Source: Chloroflexota bacterium (GTDB taxonomy: Bacteria; Chloroflexota; UBA6077; JACQUR01). Taken from it: a stretch of 15,471 nucleotides of DNA. The number at the start of each line of letters is the position of its first letter. Within the stretch, counting starts at the first letter, position 1. Both the position numbers and the translations under genes were made by a program. Below the pieces are notes generated by a model. It did no database searches. It saw only the letters and a program-made list of their open reading frames with translations, and was not told where the DNA came from. The stretch lies in contig JACQUR010000316.1 of NCBI GenBank assembly GCA_016210245.1, forward strand, positions 1 to 15,471. The letters run 5' to 3'. Shown piece by piece: positions 6,677 through 12,859 of the stretch.

Positions 6677-7300
6677 ATGAACGTACGTGCCCTTGCCCTG
6701 CCCACGCTGCTGGCTGCAGCCCTGGTGGCGGCCGGCGGCCTGTCTGCCCTACCCCGTCCGGCCGGGCCGGCCGTGGCCGCCGCGGCTGGGGTCGTGACCG
6801 GCGTCGTGACCTGGTGCGCCCCGCTGCCGGTGCCCTACGGCGCCCCGACCCAGCCCGGCATGGCCCCCGAGGCAGCTCCCAACGGAAGCTCGGAACTAGC
6901 CCCCGAGGCGAGCCCCGAGGCAGCCCCCGAGATGATGCCGGACGCCAGCGGTTTCGCCATGCCCGGCGTGCGGCCCATCGCTCCCAGGCTCATCCCAGCC
7001 GGCGCGGTGCTGGTGGCGGTGCAGGGCACGGCCCTGAGCGCCCGCACCGACGAGAACGGCCGCTTCCGCATCGAGGGGGTGCCGGCCGGCCAGTATCTGA
7101 CCATCGCCGCCGGCCCCGTGCGGCAGATCAGCACGGCCATCGCCGTGCGCCCGAACGTGTTCATCCAGGACACCGGCCAGACGGTCGACGTGGGCCGCCT
7201 GAGCCTGGGCCAGCAGTGCGGCTACGGTGGCCCCATCCCCTACGCCGTGCCTGGCGCCTCCGGGGCAGAGCCCGGAGTGCAGCCGGAGGGCAGCCCGTAG
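6677..7300 (+). CDS. Secreted carboxypeptidase-regulatory-like (beta-sandwich) protein
   Basis: A 207-residue exported protein. Residues 1-37 look like a Sec signal peptide: Arg4, then an Ala/Leu-rich core ending PAVAAAAG. The mature part resembles a single carboxypeptidase regulatory-like domain: GVVTGVVTWCAPL (38-50) as first strand, then AGAVLVAVQGTALSARTDENGRFRIEGVPAGQYLTIAAG-type strands (108-146), and RPNVFIQDTGQTVDVGRLSLG near the end. Between the first and second strands sits a low-complexity insert (about 55-105) with repeated APEA/SPEA units, coded by related CCCGAGGCAGC-like repeats. Cys47 and Cys181 could form a disulphide. Such domains are structural or adhesive; no catalytic residues are seen. 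A very strong ribosome site precedes it. It is transcribed divergently from the cyclase operon. Confidence 0.7.
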   Translation: MNVRALALPTLLAAALVAAGGLSALPRPAGPAVAAAAGVVTGVVTWCAPLPVPYGAPTQPGMAPEAAPNGSSELAPEASPEAAPEMMPDASGFAMPGVRPIAPRLIPAGAVLVAVQGTALSARTDENGRFRIEGVPAGQYLTIAAGPVRQISTAIAVRPNVFIQDTGQTVDVGRLSLGQQCGYGGPIPYAVPGASGAEPGVQPEGSP

Positions 7301-7305
7301 CCTCC

Positions 7306-7357
7306 GGGGGGGAGGTTGAAGGTTAGACGACTCCAACCTCCAACCTCCAACCTCTCC
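7306..7357. repeat. Imperfect hairpin with AGGTTG/AACCTCC repeats
   Basis: The left arm has a seven-G run, then AGGTTGAAGGTT. The right arm has three AACCTCC-type units, then a seven-C run. It begins 5 bp after the stop of the secreted-protein gene and could act as its transcript end. No T tract follows. Confidence 0.5.
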
Positions 7358-7571
7358 CCCCCGATAACTTGGCCCCGACTTCGCCAAAAGGATTATGATT
7401 CCCCGGGCTGTGCCTGCCTGGCGGGCGCGCTCTATACTGACTCCACTGTATAGGAAGGGCAGCGTCGAGCGGGGCGCTCGCGCCCCTGCCCATGGTGGAC
7501 CGGGCTTAGAGCGCCTTTCCACACCGCCGAGACGCAGAGAATCCTTCTATAAACTAGAGAACCTTAGAGGC

Positions 7572-7635
7572 AGTTCAGATTTGAGAGTGCAGAGTGCAGA
7601 TTGCAATCTGCACTCTGCAATCTCAAATCTGAACT
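7572..7635. repeat. 64-bp near-perfect palindrome (family C)
   Basis: Two 32-bp arms meet with no spacer at ATTG|CAAT and differ at a single position. Internal units are GTGCAGA and AGATTTGAGA. The same element type closes the window at 15391-15471. It lies 33 bp before the lgt start codon, so it would fold in the lgt leader if transcription starts upstream. Confidence 0.9.
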
Positions 7636-7668
7636 CCGTCTAAGTACAGGGGGCGAGGTAACGAGGCT

Positions 7669-8577
7669 ATGAGCGGCGGTATTCCGATCGACATCGATCC
7701 CACCCTGGTGGCCCTGGGGCCGCTGCTGATCACCTGGCATGGCTTCTTCACCGCGGTCGGCGTCGCCGCAGGGGTCTGGCTGGCTGCCAGGCTGGCCACC
7801 CAGCGCGGGCTGGACGCCGACGAGCTGATGAACGTGGCCATGTGGGGGATCGTGGGCGCGGTGGTTGGCTCGCGCCTGGTCCACGTGATCGACCAGTGGG
7901 GCTACTACTCGCAGAACCCGCTCGCCATCCTGCGCATCTACGAGGGCGGGCTGGCCATCTGGGGCACGGTCATCGGCGGCCCGCTGGCAGGCGCGATCTA
8001 CGCCTGGCGAAAGCATCTGCGGGTGGGGCAGTTCGCCGACCTCGCTGCGCCAGCGCTGGCCCTGGGCCTGGCCATCGGGCGCATCGGCGACATCATCAAC
8101 GGCGAGCATCACGGCCTGCCCGCCCCGGACTTCCCGCTCGCGGTGGTCTACGTCCACCCCAACACCCTCGGCGAGCTGAACGTGCCAGTCCACCTGGCGG
8201 TAGGCTACGAGATGCTGTGGGACCTGCTGGCCATGGGCGTCATCCTCTGGCTGCTGGGCCTGCCCCGAGGCAACCGCTCGCGGCTTCCGGCCGATGGCAT
8301 GGTGTTCTGGGGGCTCGTGCTGCTCTACTCGGTCGGCGTGTTCGTCATCCGCTTCTGGCGGGTGGATGCCCCCCTCTGGGCGTGGGGGCTCACCCAGGCC
8401 CAACTCCTGGCTGTGGGCGGCTTCGTAGTCTCGATCTGGCTGCTGGCCTACCTGTGGGCCAGACAGCACCGGTCGCGCCTGGACGCCGCGCTCGAGGCGG
8501 GCGATGAGTCGCCAGCGACCAGCTATCAGCCCCCAATCGCCAGCATGCGGAAGAGGACGAGTCGCTCACCACGCTAG
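7669..8577 (+). CDS. lgt: Prolipoprotein diacylglyceryl transferase
   Basis: A 302-residue integral membrane enzyme. It transfers diacylglycerol from phosphatidylglycerol to the lipobox cysteine of prolipoproteins, the first step of lipoprotein maturation. About seven hydrophobic segments are visible. Family landmarks are ITWHGFFTAVG near the N-terminus, GSRLVHVI (67-74), YEGGLAIWGTVIGG (91-104) and the Lgt signature GRIGDIINGEHHG (137-149). Two positions differ from the E. coli enzyme by my alignment from memory: His103 becomes Trp98 and Asn146 becomes Asp141. Arg138, Asn144 and Glu146 are kept. The C-terminus (265-302) is a charged tail. The start ATG 7669 has only a weak upstream purine stretch. 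The lipoprotein at 1065-2300 is an obvious substrate. Confidence 0.92.
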   Translation: MSGGIPIDIDPTLVALGPLLITWHGFFTAVGVAAGVWLAARLATQRGLDADELMNVAMWGIVGAVVGSRLVHVIDQWGYYSQNPLAILRIYEGGLAIWGTVIGGPLAGAIYAWRKHLRVGQFADLAAPALALGLAIGRIGDIINGEHHGLPAPDFPLAVVYVHPNTLGELNVPVHLAVGYEMLWDLLAMGVILWLLGLPRGNRSRLPADGMVFWGLVLLYSVGVFVIRFWRVDAPLWAWGLTQAQLLAVGGFVVSIWLLAYLWARQHRSRLDAALEAGDESPATSYQPPIASMRKRTSRSPR

Positions 8578-8596
8578 CCATCCCCAGCGTGGTGCA

Positions 8597-8629
8597 GGCC
8601 TGCTCGCCGCCCGCGTCTGTGAGCAGGCC
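8597..8629. repeat. 9-bp inverted repeat between lgt and alr
   Basis: GGCCTGCTC (8597-8605) pairs with GAGCAGGCC (8621-8629) around a 15-nt loop, 19 bp after the lgt stop. It could end the lgt transcript, but there is no T tract. Confidence 0.4.
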
Positions 8630-8689
8630 CTGCTGCCCGGAAACTCTCGCGGCTGGTACACTGCGGGCATGGTCGCCCTGCCCCCCAGG

Positions 8690-8695
8690 TATAAT
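8690..8695 (+). promoter_or_regulatory. Candidate -10 box of the alanine racemase gene
   Basis: A perfect TATAAT, in the longer string TATAATGGCGCC also found at 249-260 before the Uma2 gene. No clear -35. A start near 8702 would give a leader of about 63 nt. Confidence 0.45.
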
Positions 8696-8764
8696 GGCGC
8701 CTGCGCCCCTGGCACACAGAGTGCATTTGCCCCTGCTGGCCCACACTCTCTGGCGGAGGGCTGG

Positions 8765-10000
8765 ATGCCTACTCTTCCCCGCGACAACGGTGTTCCCAAG
8801 CTCGACAGCATGCCCTGGCCGGCCTGGCTGGAGGTGGATCTCGACGCGATCGAGGCCAACGTCCGCGCCATCACGGCGTCGCTGCGCGGCGGGGCTGGCG
8901 TGCTGGCAGTGGTCAAGGCCCAGGCCTACGGACTGGGCGCCGGCCCCGTGGCAGAGGCCGCGGTCCGAGCCGGCGCGGTGGGCGTTGCGGTCGCGCGGGT
9001 GGCTGAAGGGGTCCAGTTGCGCCAGCGCGGCCTGGCGGCGCCCATCCTGCTCATGGGACCCCTTGGCCCCGGGGAAGAGGACGAGGCCGTGCGCTGGGAA
9101 CTGACGGCCACGCTCGCCGACGTGGGATCGGCGGCCCGCCTGGCCGCGGCGGCCGATCGAGCCGGCAAGATCGTGCCCGTACACCTCAAGGTGGACACCG
9201 GGCTGACGCGCTTTGGCGCGCGGCCGGAGGAACTGCTGCCCCTGGCGGCGAAGGTGAACAGCCTGGCGCCGTTGATCGCCCAGGGGCTCTACACCCACTT
9301 CGCCTCGGCCGACGAGGCTGACCTCAGCTACACCTATCGACAACTGGAGCGTTTCCAGGCGCTGCGCGCGCTCCTGGCCGAGCACGACTTCACGTTCGAG
9401 CTCTGCCATGCCGCCAACAGCGCGGCTACCCTGCGCTGCCCGGAGGCCCACTTCGACTGGGCGCGGCCAGGCATCACGCTGCTGGGCGCGTATCCGGCCC
9501 CAGCCGTGCCGCGCCTGCTCGATCTGCGGCCGGCCTTCCAGTTCAAAGCGCAAGTGGCTCGCGTCTACGAGCTGCCGCCGGGAACTAGCGTGGGCTACGG
9601 GCGCACCTTCCACGCCAGCGCTCCCGTGCGGGCCGCGCTCGTGCCCACCGGCTACGCCGACGGCGTGCCGCGCGCCCACTCCAACCGCGCCCAGGTGCTA
9701 ATCCACGGCCAGCGGGCGCCGCTGATCGGGCGGGTGTCGATGGACCAGTGCGTCGCCGACGTCACCAACGTGCCAGGGGTGGAGCCGGGCGACGAGGTGG
9801 TCTTGCTGGGCCGCCAGGGCGACGACGAGATCGACCTCGACACCTTCGCGGCCGACTCTGACACCATCCCCCACGAAGCCCTCACCCGCCTCGGCGCGCG
9901 CGTCCCTCGCGTCTACCTGCAGGGCGGCTGCCCGCAGTGGGCCGCGGCGCTAAACGGAGAGGCCTGGCTGGAGCTGCCGGAGCGCATCGCACTGCGCTAG
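8765..10000 (+). CDS. alr: Alanine racemase
   Basis: A 411-residue PLP enzyme converting L- to D-alanine for peptidoglycan, cytosolic. PLP-binding Lys51 lies in VVKAQAYGLGA, whose common form is VVKADAYGHGA. Other landmarks are LKVDTGLTRFG (141-151, Lys142 as the likely carbamylated lysine), LYTHFASAD, CHAANSAATL, ARPGITLLG (Arg234 facing the PLP nitrogen), SVGYGRTF with catalytic Tyr278, VPTGYADGVPR and LIGRVSMDQCVADVTN. The fold-type III barrel and C-terminal beta domain are both complete. ATG 8765 was chosen for GGAGGG 4 bases upstream. The frame runs open back to 8504 inside lgt, but that part is unlike the family; an ATG at 8810 is also possible. About 20-30 residues longer than typical Alr. 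Confidence 0.93.
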   Translation: MPTLPRDNGVPKLDSMPWPAWLEVDLDAIEANVRAITASLRGGAGVLAVVKAQAYGLGAGPVAEAAVRAGAVGVAVARVAEGVQLRQRGLAAPILLMGPLGPGEEDEAVRWELTATLADVGSAARLAAAADRAGKIVPVHLKVDTGLTRFGARPEELLPLAAKVNSLAPLIAQGLYTHFASADEADLSYTYRQLERFQALRALLAEHDFTFELCHAANSAATLRCPEAHFDWARPGITLLGAYPAPAVPRLLDLRPAFQFKAQVARVYELPPGTSVGYGRTFHASAPVRAALVPTGYADGVPRAHSNRAQVLIHGQRAPLIGRVSMDQCVADVTNVPGVEPGDEVVLLGRQGDDEIDLDTFAADSDTIPHEALTRLGARVPRVYLQGGCPQWAAALNGEAWLELPERIALR

Positions 10001-10010
10001 CACCATATCC

Positions 10011-10027
10011 AGTGCTGAGTGCTGAGT
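10011..10027. repeat. Short AGTGCTG direct repeat between convergent genes
   Basis: Two AGTGCTG units in tandem followed by AGTTTT lie in the 38-bp gap between the convergent alr and cysteine-synthase-like genes. It looks like half of one of the palindromic repeats seen elsewhere in the window. No terminator hairpin is present in the gap. Confidence 0.3.
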
Positions 10028-10038
10028 TTTGGAACGCC

Positions 10039-11079
10039 TCAGCGAATCACCTCCAACCTGACCTGGGCCAGTCGCTCCCGCTCCTGCGGGCTCAACTCGT
10101 GCGAGCGCTCGGGCGAGGCCAGTGCCGGCTGCGGCTCGCCGCACAGCTCGGTGGAGAGGTAGCGCAGGCCGTTGTCGTTCACCAGGGTGACGATGGTGGC
10201 CAGCTCCGGGTGCGCCCGCGCGACCTTCAGGGCCCCGACCACGTTGCACCCGGACGAGATGCCGCAGAAGATGCCCTCCTCGCGCGCCAGGCGCGCCGCC
10301 ATCTCGATGGCCTCGTCGGAGTGGACCGCTACCACCCCGTCGAGCACGTCCAGCTCCAGCACCGCCGGCACGAACCCGTCGCCGATGCCCTCGATGCGGT
10401 GCGAGCCCCAGGTGCCGCCCGAGAGGATGGCGCACTCGACCGGCTCGACGGCGTAGACCTTCACCTGGGGATTCTGCGCCTTGAGGTAGCGCGCCACACC
10501 CGTGAGCGTGCCCCCCGTGCCCTGGGAGGCCACGAAGGCCGCTACCCTCCCTTCGGTCTGCTCCCAGATCTCCGGGCCGGTCGCGGCGTAGTGGGCCAGC
10601 GGATTGTCGGGGTTGGCGAACTGCCCCACCTCGAACAACTGGCCGGGACGCTCCGCCTTGATGGCGGCAACCTTCTCCACCACCAGGTCCACGTCGCTCT
10701 CGCCGCCGGGGGTGAGCACCAACTCGGCGCCGTAGGCTCGGATGACCTTCTGGCGCTCCTGGCTCATCCCTTCGGGCATGACGATGGTACACGGGTAGCC
10801 CCTGGCGGCGGCGACCATGGCCGTGGCGATGCCCGTGTTGCCGGTCGTCCCCTCGATGATGCCCATCCCGGCTCGCAGCTCGCCCCGGCGCTCGGCCTCG
10901 GCGACGATGTAGGGGAGAATACGATCCTTGACGCTGCCGCTCGGGCCGAAGTACTCCAGCTTGGCCAGCACCTGGGCCTGGGTCCGATCGACCACCCGCC
11001 GCAGCCAGACCATCGGAGTCAATCCCGCGGTCTCCAGGATGCTGTTGGCCACCCGAGCGCGCCTGTTCCAATCAACCAT
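10039..11079 (-). CDS. PLP-dependent cysteine synthase/cystathionine beta-synthase-like enzyme
   Basis: A 346-residue fold-type II PLP enzyme of the CysK/CysM/CBS family. PLP Lys51 is in SGSVKDRI (47-54). EGTTGNTGIA (76-85) is the substrate and cofactor loop, GTGGTLTG (187-194) holds the PLP phosphate, HRIEGIGDGFVP (227-238) is typical of cysteine synthases, and GISSGCNV (273-280) ends the core. It likely makes cysteine from O-acetylserine (or a related activated serine) and sulphide, or runs the related trans-sulphuration step; the sequence alone does not settle which. The C-terminus (316-346) is a short charged helix with no CBS or regulatory domain. The start ATG 11079 has AAGGAG 10 bases upstream, and that site lies in a degenerate family B repeat. 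Converges on alr with a 38-bp gap. Confidence 0.85.
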   Translation of the reverse strand: MVDWNRRARVANSILETAGLTPMVWLRRVVDRTQAQVLAKLEYFGPSGSVKDRILPYIVAEAERRGELRAGMGIIEGTTGNTGIATAMVAAARGYPCTIVMPEGMSQERQKVIRAYGAELVLTPGGESDVDLVVEKVAAIKAERPGQLFEVGQFANPDNPLAHYAATGPEIWEQTEGRVAAFVASQGTGGTLTGVARYLKAQNPQVKVYAVEPVECAILSGGTWGSHRIEGIGDGFVPAVLELDVLDGVVAVHSDEAIEMAARLAREEGIFCGISSGCNVVGALKVARAHPELATIVTLVNDNGLRYLSTELCGEPQPALASPERSHELSPQERERLAQVRLEVIR

Positions 11080-11116
11080 GGTGTTGCCACTCCTTCGACA
11101 AGCTCCGAATGAGCTG

Positions 11117-11196
11117 TAGCGCGGGGGCAGCCACAGGGGGCTGCCCCTACACGGAACCTCCGTAGGGGCAGCCCCCTGTGGCTGCCCCCCGCGCTA
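11117..11196. repeat. Head-to-head pair of family A (GTAGGGGC) hairpins
   Basis: The arms 11117-11155 and 11159-11196 are reverse complements apart from a 2-bp indel and one extra C. Each arm also contains its own hairpin, GGGGCAGCC-N6-GGCTGCCCC. The flank GTAGGGGC and tail CCGCGCTA match the repeat cluster at 14111-14419. Confidence 0.9.
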
Positions 11197-11236
11197 CGAG
11201 ACTTGCGTGTCCCATCCGCTGGTGGGAACGGGGCGT

Positions 11237-11365
11237 CTATCCGAGCCGCGACCGTGAGGCCCTTCGACAGGCTCAGGCCCTTCGACAGGCTCAGGATGAG
11301 CGGACCCCGGGGTCCTCCGCTCATCCTGAGCCTGTCGAAGGACCTCACGGTCGCGGCTCGGATAG
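11237..11365. repeat. Composite inverted repeat containing family B units
   Basis: Outer arms of 23 bp (11237-11259 and 11343-11365) are perfect reverse complements. Inside, CCCTTCGACAGGCTCAGG occurs twice in the left arm (11260-11277, 11278-11295) and once, with one mismatch, in the right arm. ATGAGCGGA (11296-11304) pairs with TCCGCTCAT (11316-11324). The centre GGACCCCGGGGTCC is itself a palindrome. This TTCGACAGGCTCAGG..GAGCGG motif is, from general knowledge, a very common intergenic repeat in many bacteria. Confidence 0.9.
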
Positions 11366-11420
11366 GTAGACCGGATAGGTAGGGCGGCGTTTCCACAGGT
11401 GGGCGGGATACGAACGCGGA

Positions 11421-11446
11421 GCGGACACGCAGGTCCGCCCCTACGA
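11421..11446 (-). repeat. Single family A hairpin next to the UbiD stop codon
   Basis: On the - strand it reads TCGTAGGGGCGGAC-N6-GTCCGC. Stem bases differ from other copies but still pair. It begins 4 bp after the UbiD stop and could form the 3' end of that transcript. Confidence 0.75.
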
Positions 11447-11449
11447 CCA

Positions 11450-12829
11450 CTAGGCATTGCTCGGCGCCAGGGAGCCATTGAGCAACGCCCGCGCCCGCTC
11501 CAGCGCGTCGCGGGGCAGCGTGAGGCGCGGCGGGAAGTCGCCCAGGGGCCTGGTGGCGTCGATCCCCATCTTGCACGTCATCGCCCGGGGCGAGGTGGGG
11601 TCCAGCAGGGTGCCCATCGTCTCCGGGATCATGAACACGTCCCTGTCCGCCTGGACCCGCGTCGCCACGGCCCACAGCACCTCCTGCTCGTTGGCTACGT
11701 CGATGTCTTCGTCGACCACGATCACGTGCTTGATGTAGTGGTCGGCGCCAAGGGCGGTGAGGATCGCCTGGCGGGGCTGGCCCTCGATGGTCTTCTTCAT
11801 CGAGATATAGCAATGGAAGCTGCCGCAGCCCGAGACGGTGGGCACGCGCACCGCCCGCAGGTTTGGGATCGTGCGCCGCAGCAGGTCGGCGATCAGCACC
11901 TCCCGCGGGAAGGCGAGGAAGAAGCAGTGCTCCACCGAGAGGCCCGGGTTGACGTCCTGGTAGATGGCGCCCTCGCGGTGGAGCAGAGCGGTGACCTCGA
12001 ACACATTCTCCGTGCCCCGCGAGGAGGCGTAGCCGGTGAACTCGCCAAAGGGGCCCTCCCGCTCGCGGACGCCATTCAGGATCCGCCCCTCGATCACGAT
12101 CTCGGCCCAGCGGGGCACGAGCAGGTCGATGGTCCGGCAGCGCACCACCTCCAGCGGCTCGCCAAACAGCCCACCCGCAACCTCGAACTTGTCGACCTCC
12201 ATGGGCGGGTAGGAGATGGCGGCCATCGAGACGAGCGGGTGCGCGCCGAGCACGACCGCCGCCTCGAGCGGGCGCCCCAGCTCCTCGGCGCGGCGGAAGT
12301 ACTCGAACATGCGGCGGCGGGAGTGCAGGCTGAGGCCGAGCTTGCGCGGCCCCTTCAGCATCATACGGTGGTACCCGATGGTCTGCACCTCCGAGTGCGG
12401 GTCCCGGGCCACCACCAGCGATCCCGAGAGGTACGGCCCCCCATCCTGCTCGAAGTGGGTCAGGATGGGCAGGCCTCGGAGGTCCACCGCCTCGCCAATG
12501 GCCACACGCTCGTGCAGCGGCGAGTCCTCGCACCGCCTGGCCGGGAGGTAGGTCCTGGATCGACGGGCGTACTCGTCCTGGAGCGCCGGCTCGGAAACCC
12601 CCATCGCCAGGGCCAGCCGCGCCCTGGTGGCCAGCACGTTGGCCACCAGCGGGAACTCGCTGCCGACGACGTGGTCGAAGGAGAGGATGGGGCAGGTGGC
12701 AAGCTGCTCGGCGGCCAGCACCAGCGCCGTGGCATCGTAGACGGGCTGGACTGGCGCGCGGATACGCAGCAGTTGATCGGGATGGCGCGCCTGCACGGTG
12801 TCGAGGAAGCTACGCAGGTCCTGGCCCAC
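11450..12829 (-). CDS. UbiD family (prenylated-FMN-dependent) decarboxylase
   Basis: A 459-residue UbiD/Fdc1-family protein. These enzymes use prenylated FMN, made by a UbiX partner, to decarboxylate or carboxylate aromatic or unsaturated acids in the cytosol. The hallmark REGPFGEFTGYASSR (257-271) has the two acids Glu258 and Glu263, spaced as Glu277/Glu282 of A. niger Fdc1. Arg155 in GYHRMMLKGPRKLGL is the likely equivalent of Arg173, completing the Arg-Glu-Glu set. VVDEDIDVANEQEVLWAVATR (371-391) is the typical C-terminal block. The start is a GTG at 12829 with AGGAGG 5 bases upstream. It lies 30 bp after the threonine-synthase-like gene, so the two are probably co-transcribed. No ubiX is in the window. 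The substrate is unknown; there is no ubiquinone gene nearby. Confidence 0.9.
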   Translation of the reverse strand: MGQDLRSFLDTVQARHPDQLLRIRAPVQPVYDATALVLAAEQLATCPILSFDHVVGSEFPLVANVLATRARLALAMGVSEPALQDEYARRSRTYLPARRCEDSPLHERVAIGEAVDLRGLPILTHFEQDGGPYLSGSLVVARDPHSEVQTIGYHRMMLKGPRKLGLSLHSRRRMFEYFRRAEELGRPLEAAVVLGAHPLVSMAAISYPPMEVDKFEVAGGLFGEPLEVVRCRTIDLLVPRWAEIVIEGRILNGVREREGPFGEFTGYASSRGTENVFEVTALLHREGAIYQDVNPGLSVEHCFFLAFPREVLIADLLRRTIPNLRAVRVPTVSGCGSFHCYISMKKTIEGQPRQAILTALGADHYIKHVIVVDEDIDVANEQEVLWAVATRVQADRDVFMIPETMGTLLDPTSPRAMTCKMGIDATRPLGDFPPRLTLPRDALERARALLNGSLAPSNA

Positions 12830-12859
12830 TCGAACCTCCTTCCGACGAAACGTATCGAT

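Larger units (their letters stand above)
7301..7668. other. Repeat-rich intergenic region before lgt
   Basis: 368 bp with no credible gene. It holds an imperfect G-run/C-run hairpin (7306-7357) with AGGTTG/AACCTCC repeats, a TATGAT box at 7394-7399 with a weak TTGGCC 19 bp upstream, a TATACT at 7433-7438 within a CTATAC/GTATAG inverted repeat (7432-7453), a GGGGCGC/GCGCCCC hairpin (7471-7486), and a 64-bp palindrome (7572-7635). The lgt promoter is probably one of the two AT-rich boxes, but neither has a good -35. Confidence 0.6.
11080..11449. other. Intergenic region made almost wholly of palindromic repeats
   Basis: 370 bp between the UbiD and cysteine-synthase-like genes, both on the - strand. 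From left to right it holds a degenerate family B unit (11091-11115), a head-to-head pair of family A hairpins (11117-11196), a composite family B inverted repeat (11237-11365), a 13-bp tandem duplication CGGATAGGTAG (11359-11382) and a single family A hairpin (11421-11446). No gene or clear promoter is seen. Confidence 0.85.

Noticed and set aside
6677..7300. Carboxypeptidase enzyme
   Set aside because: Only the regulatory-type beta-sandwich is present; there is no zinc-peptidase catalytic domain.
7395..7643. Small open frame before lgt
   Set aside because: It runs through the 64-bp palindrome, has no ribosome site and shows no protein-like pattern.
11170..11360. Short peptides such as HPEPVEG and LSLSKGL as coding sequence
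   Set aside because: These are the usual translations of the TTCGACAGGCTCAGG repeat family, not genes.
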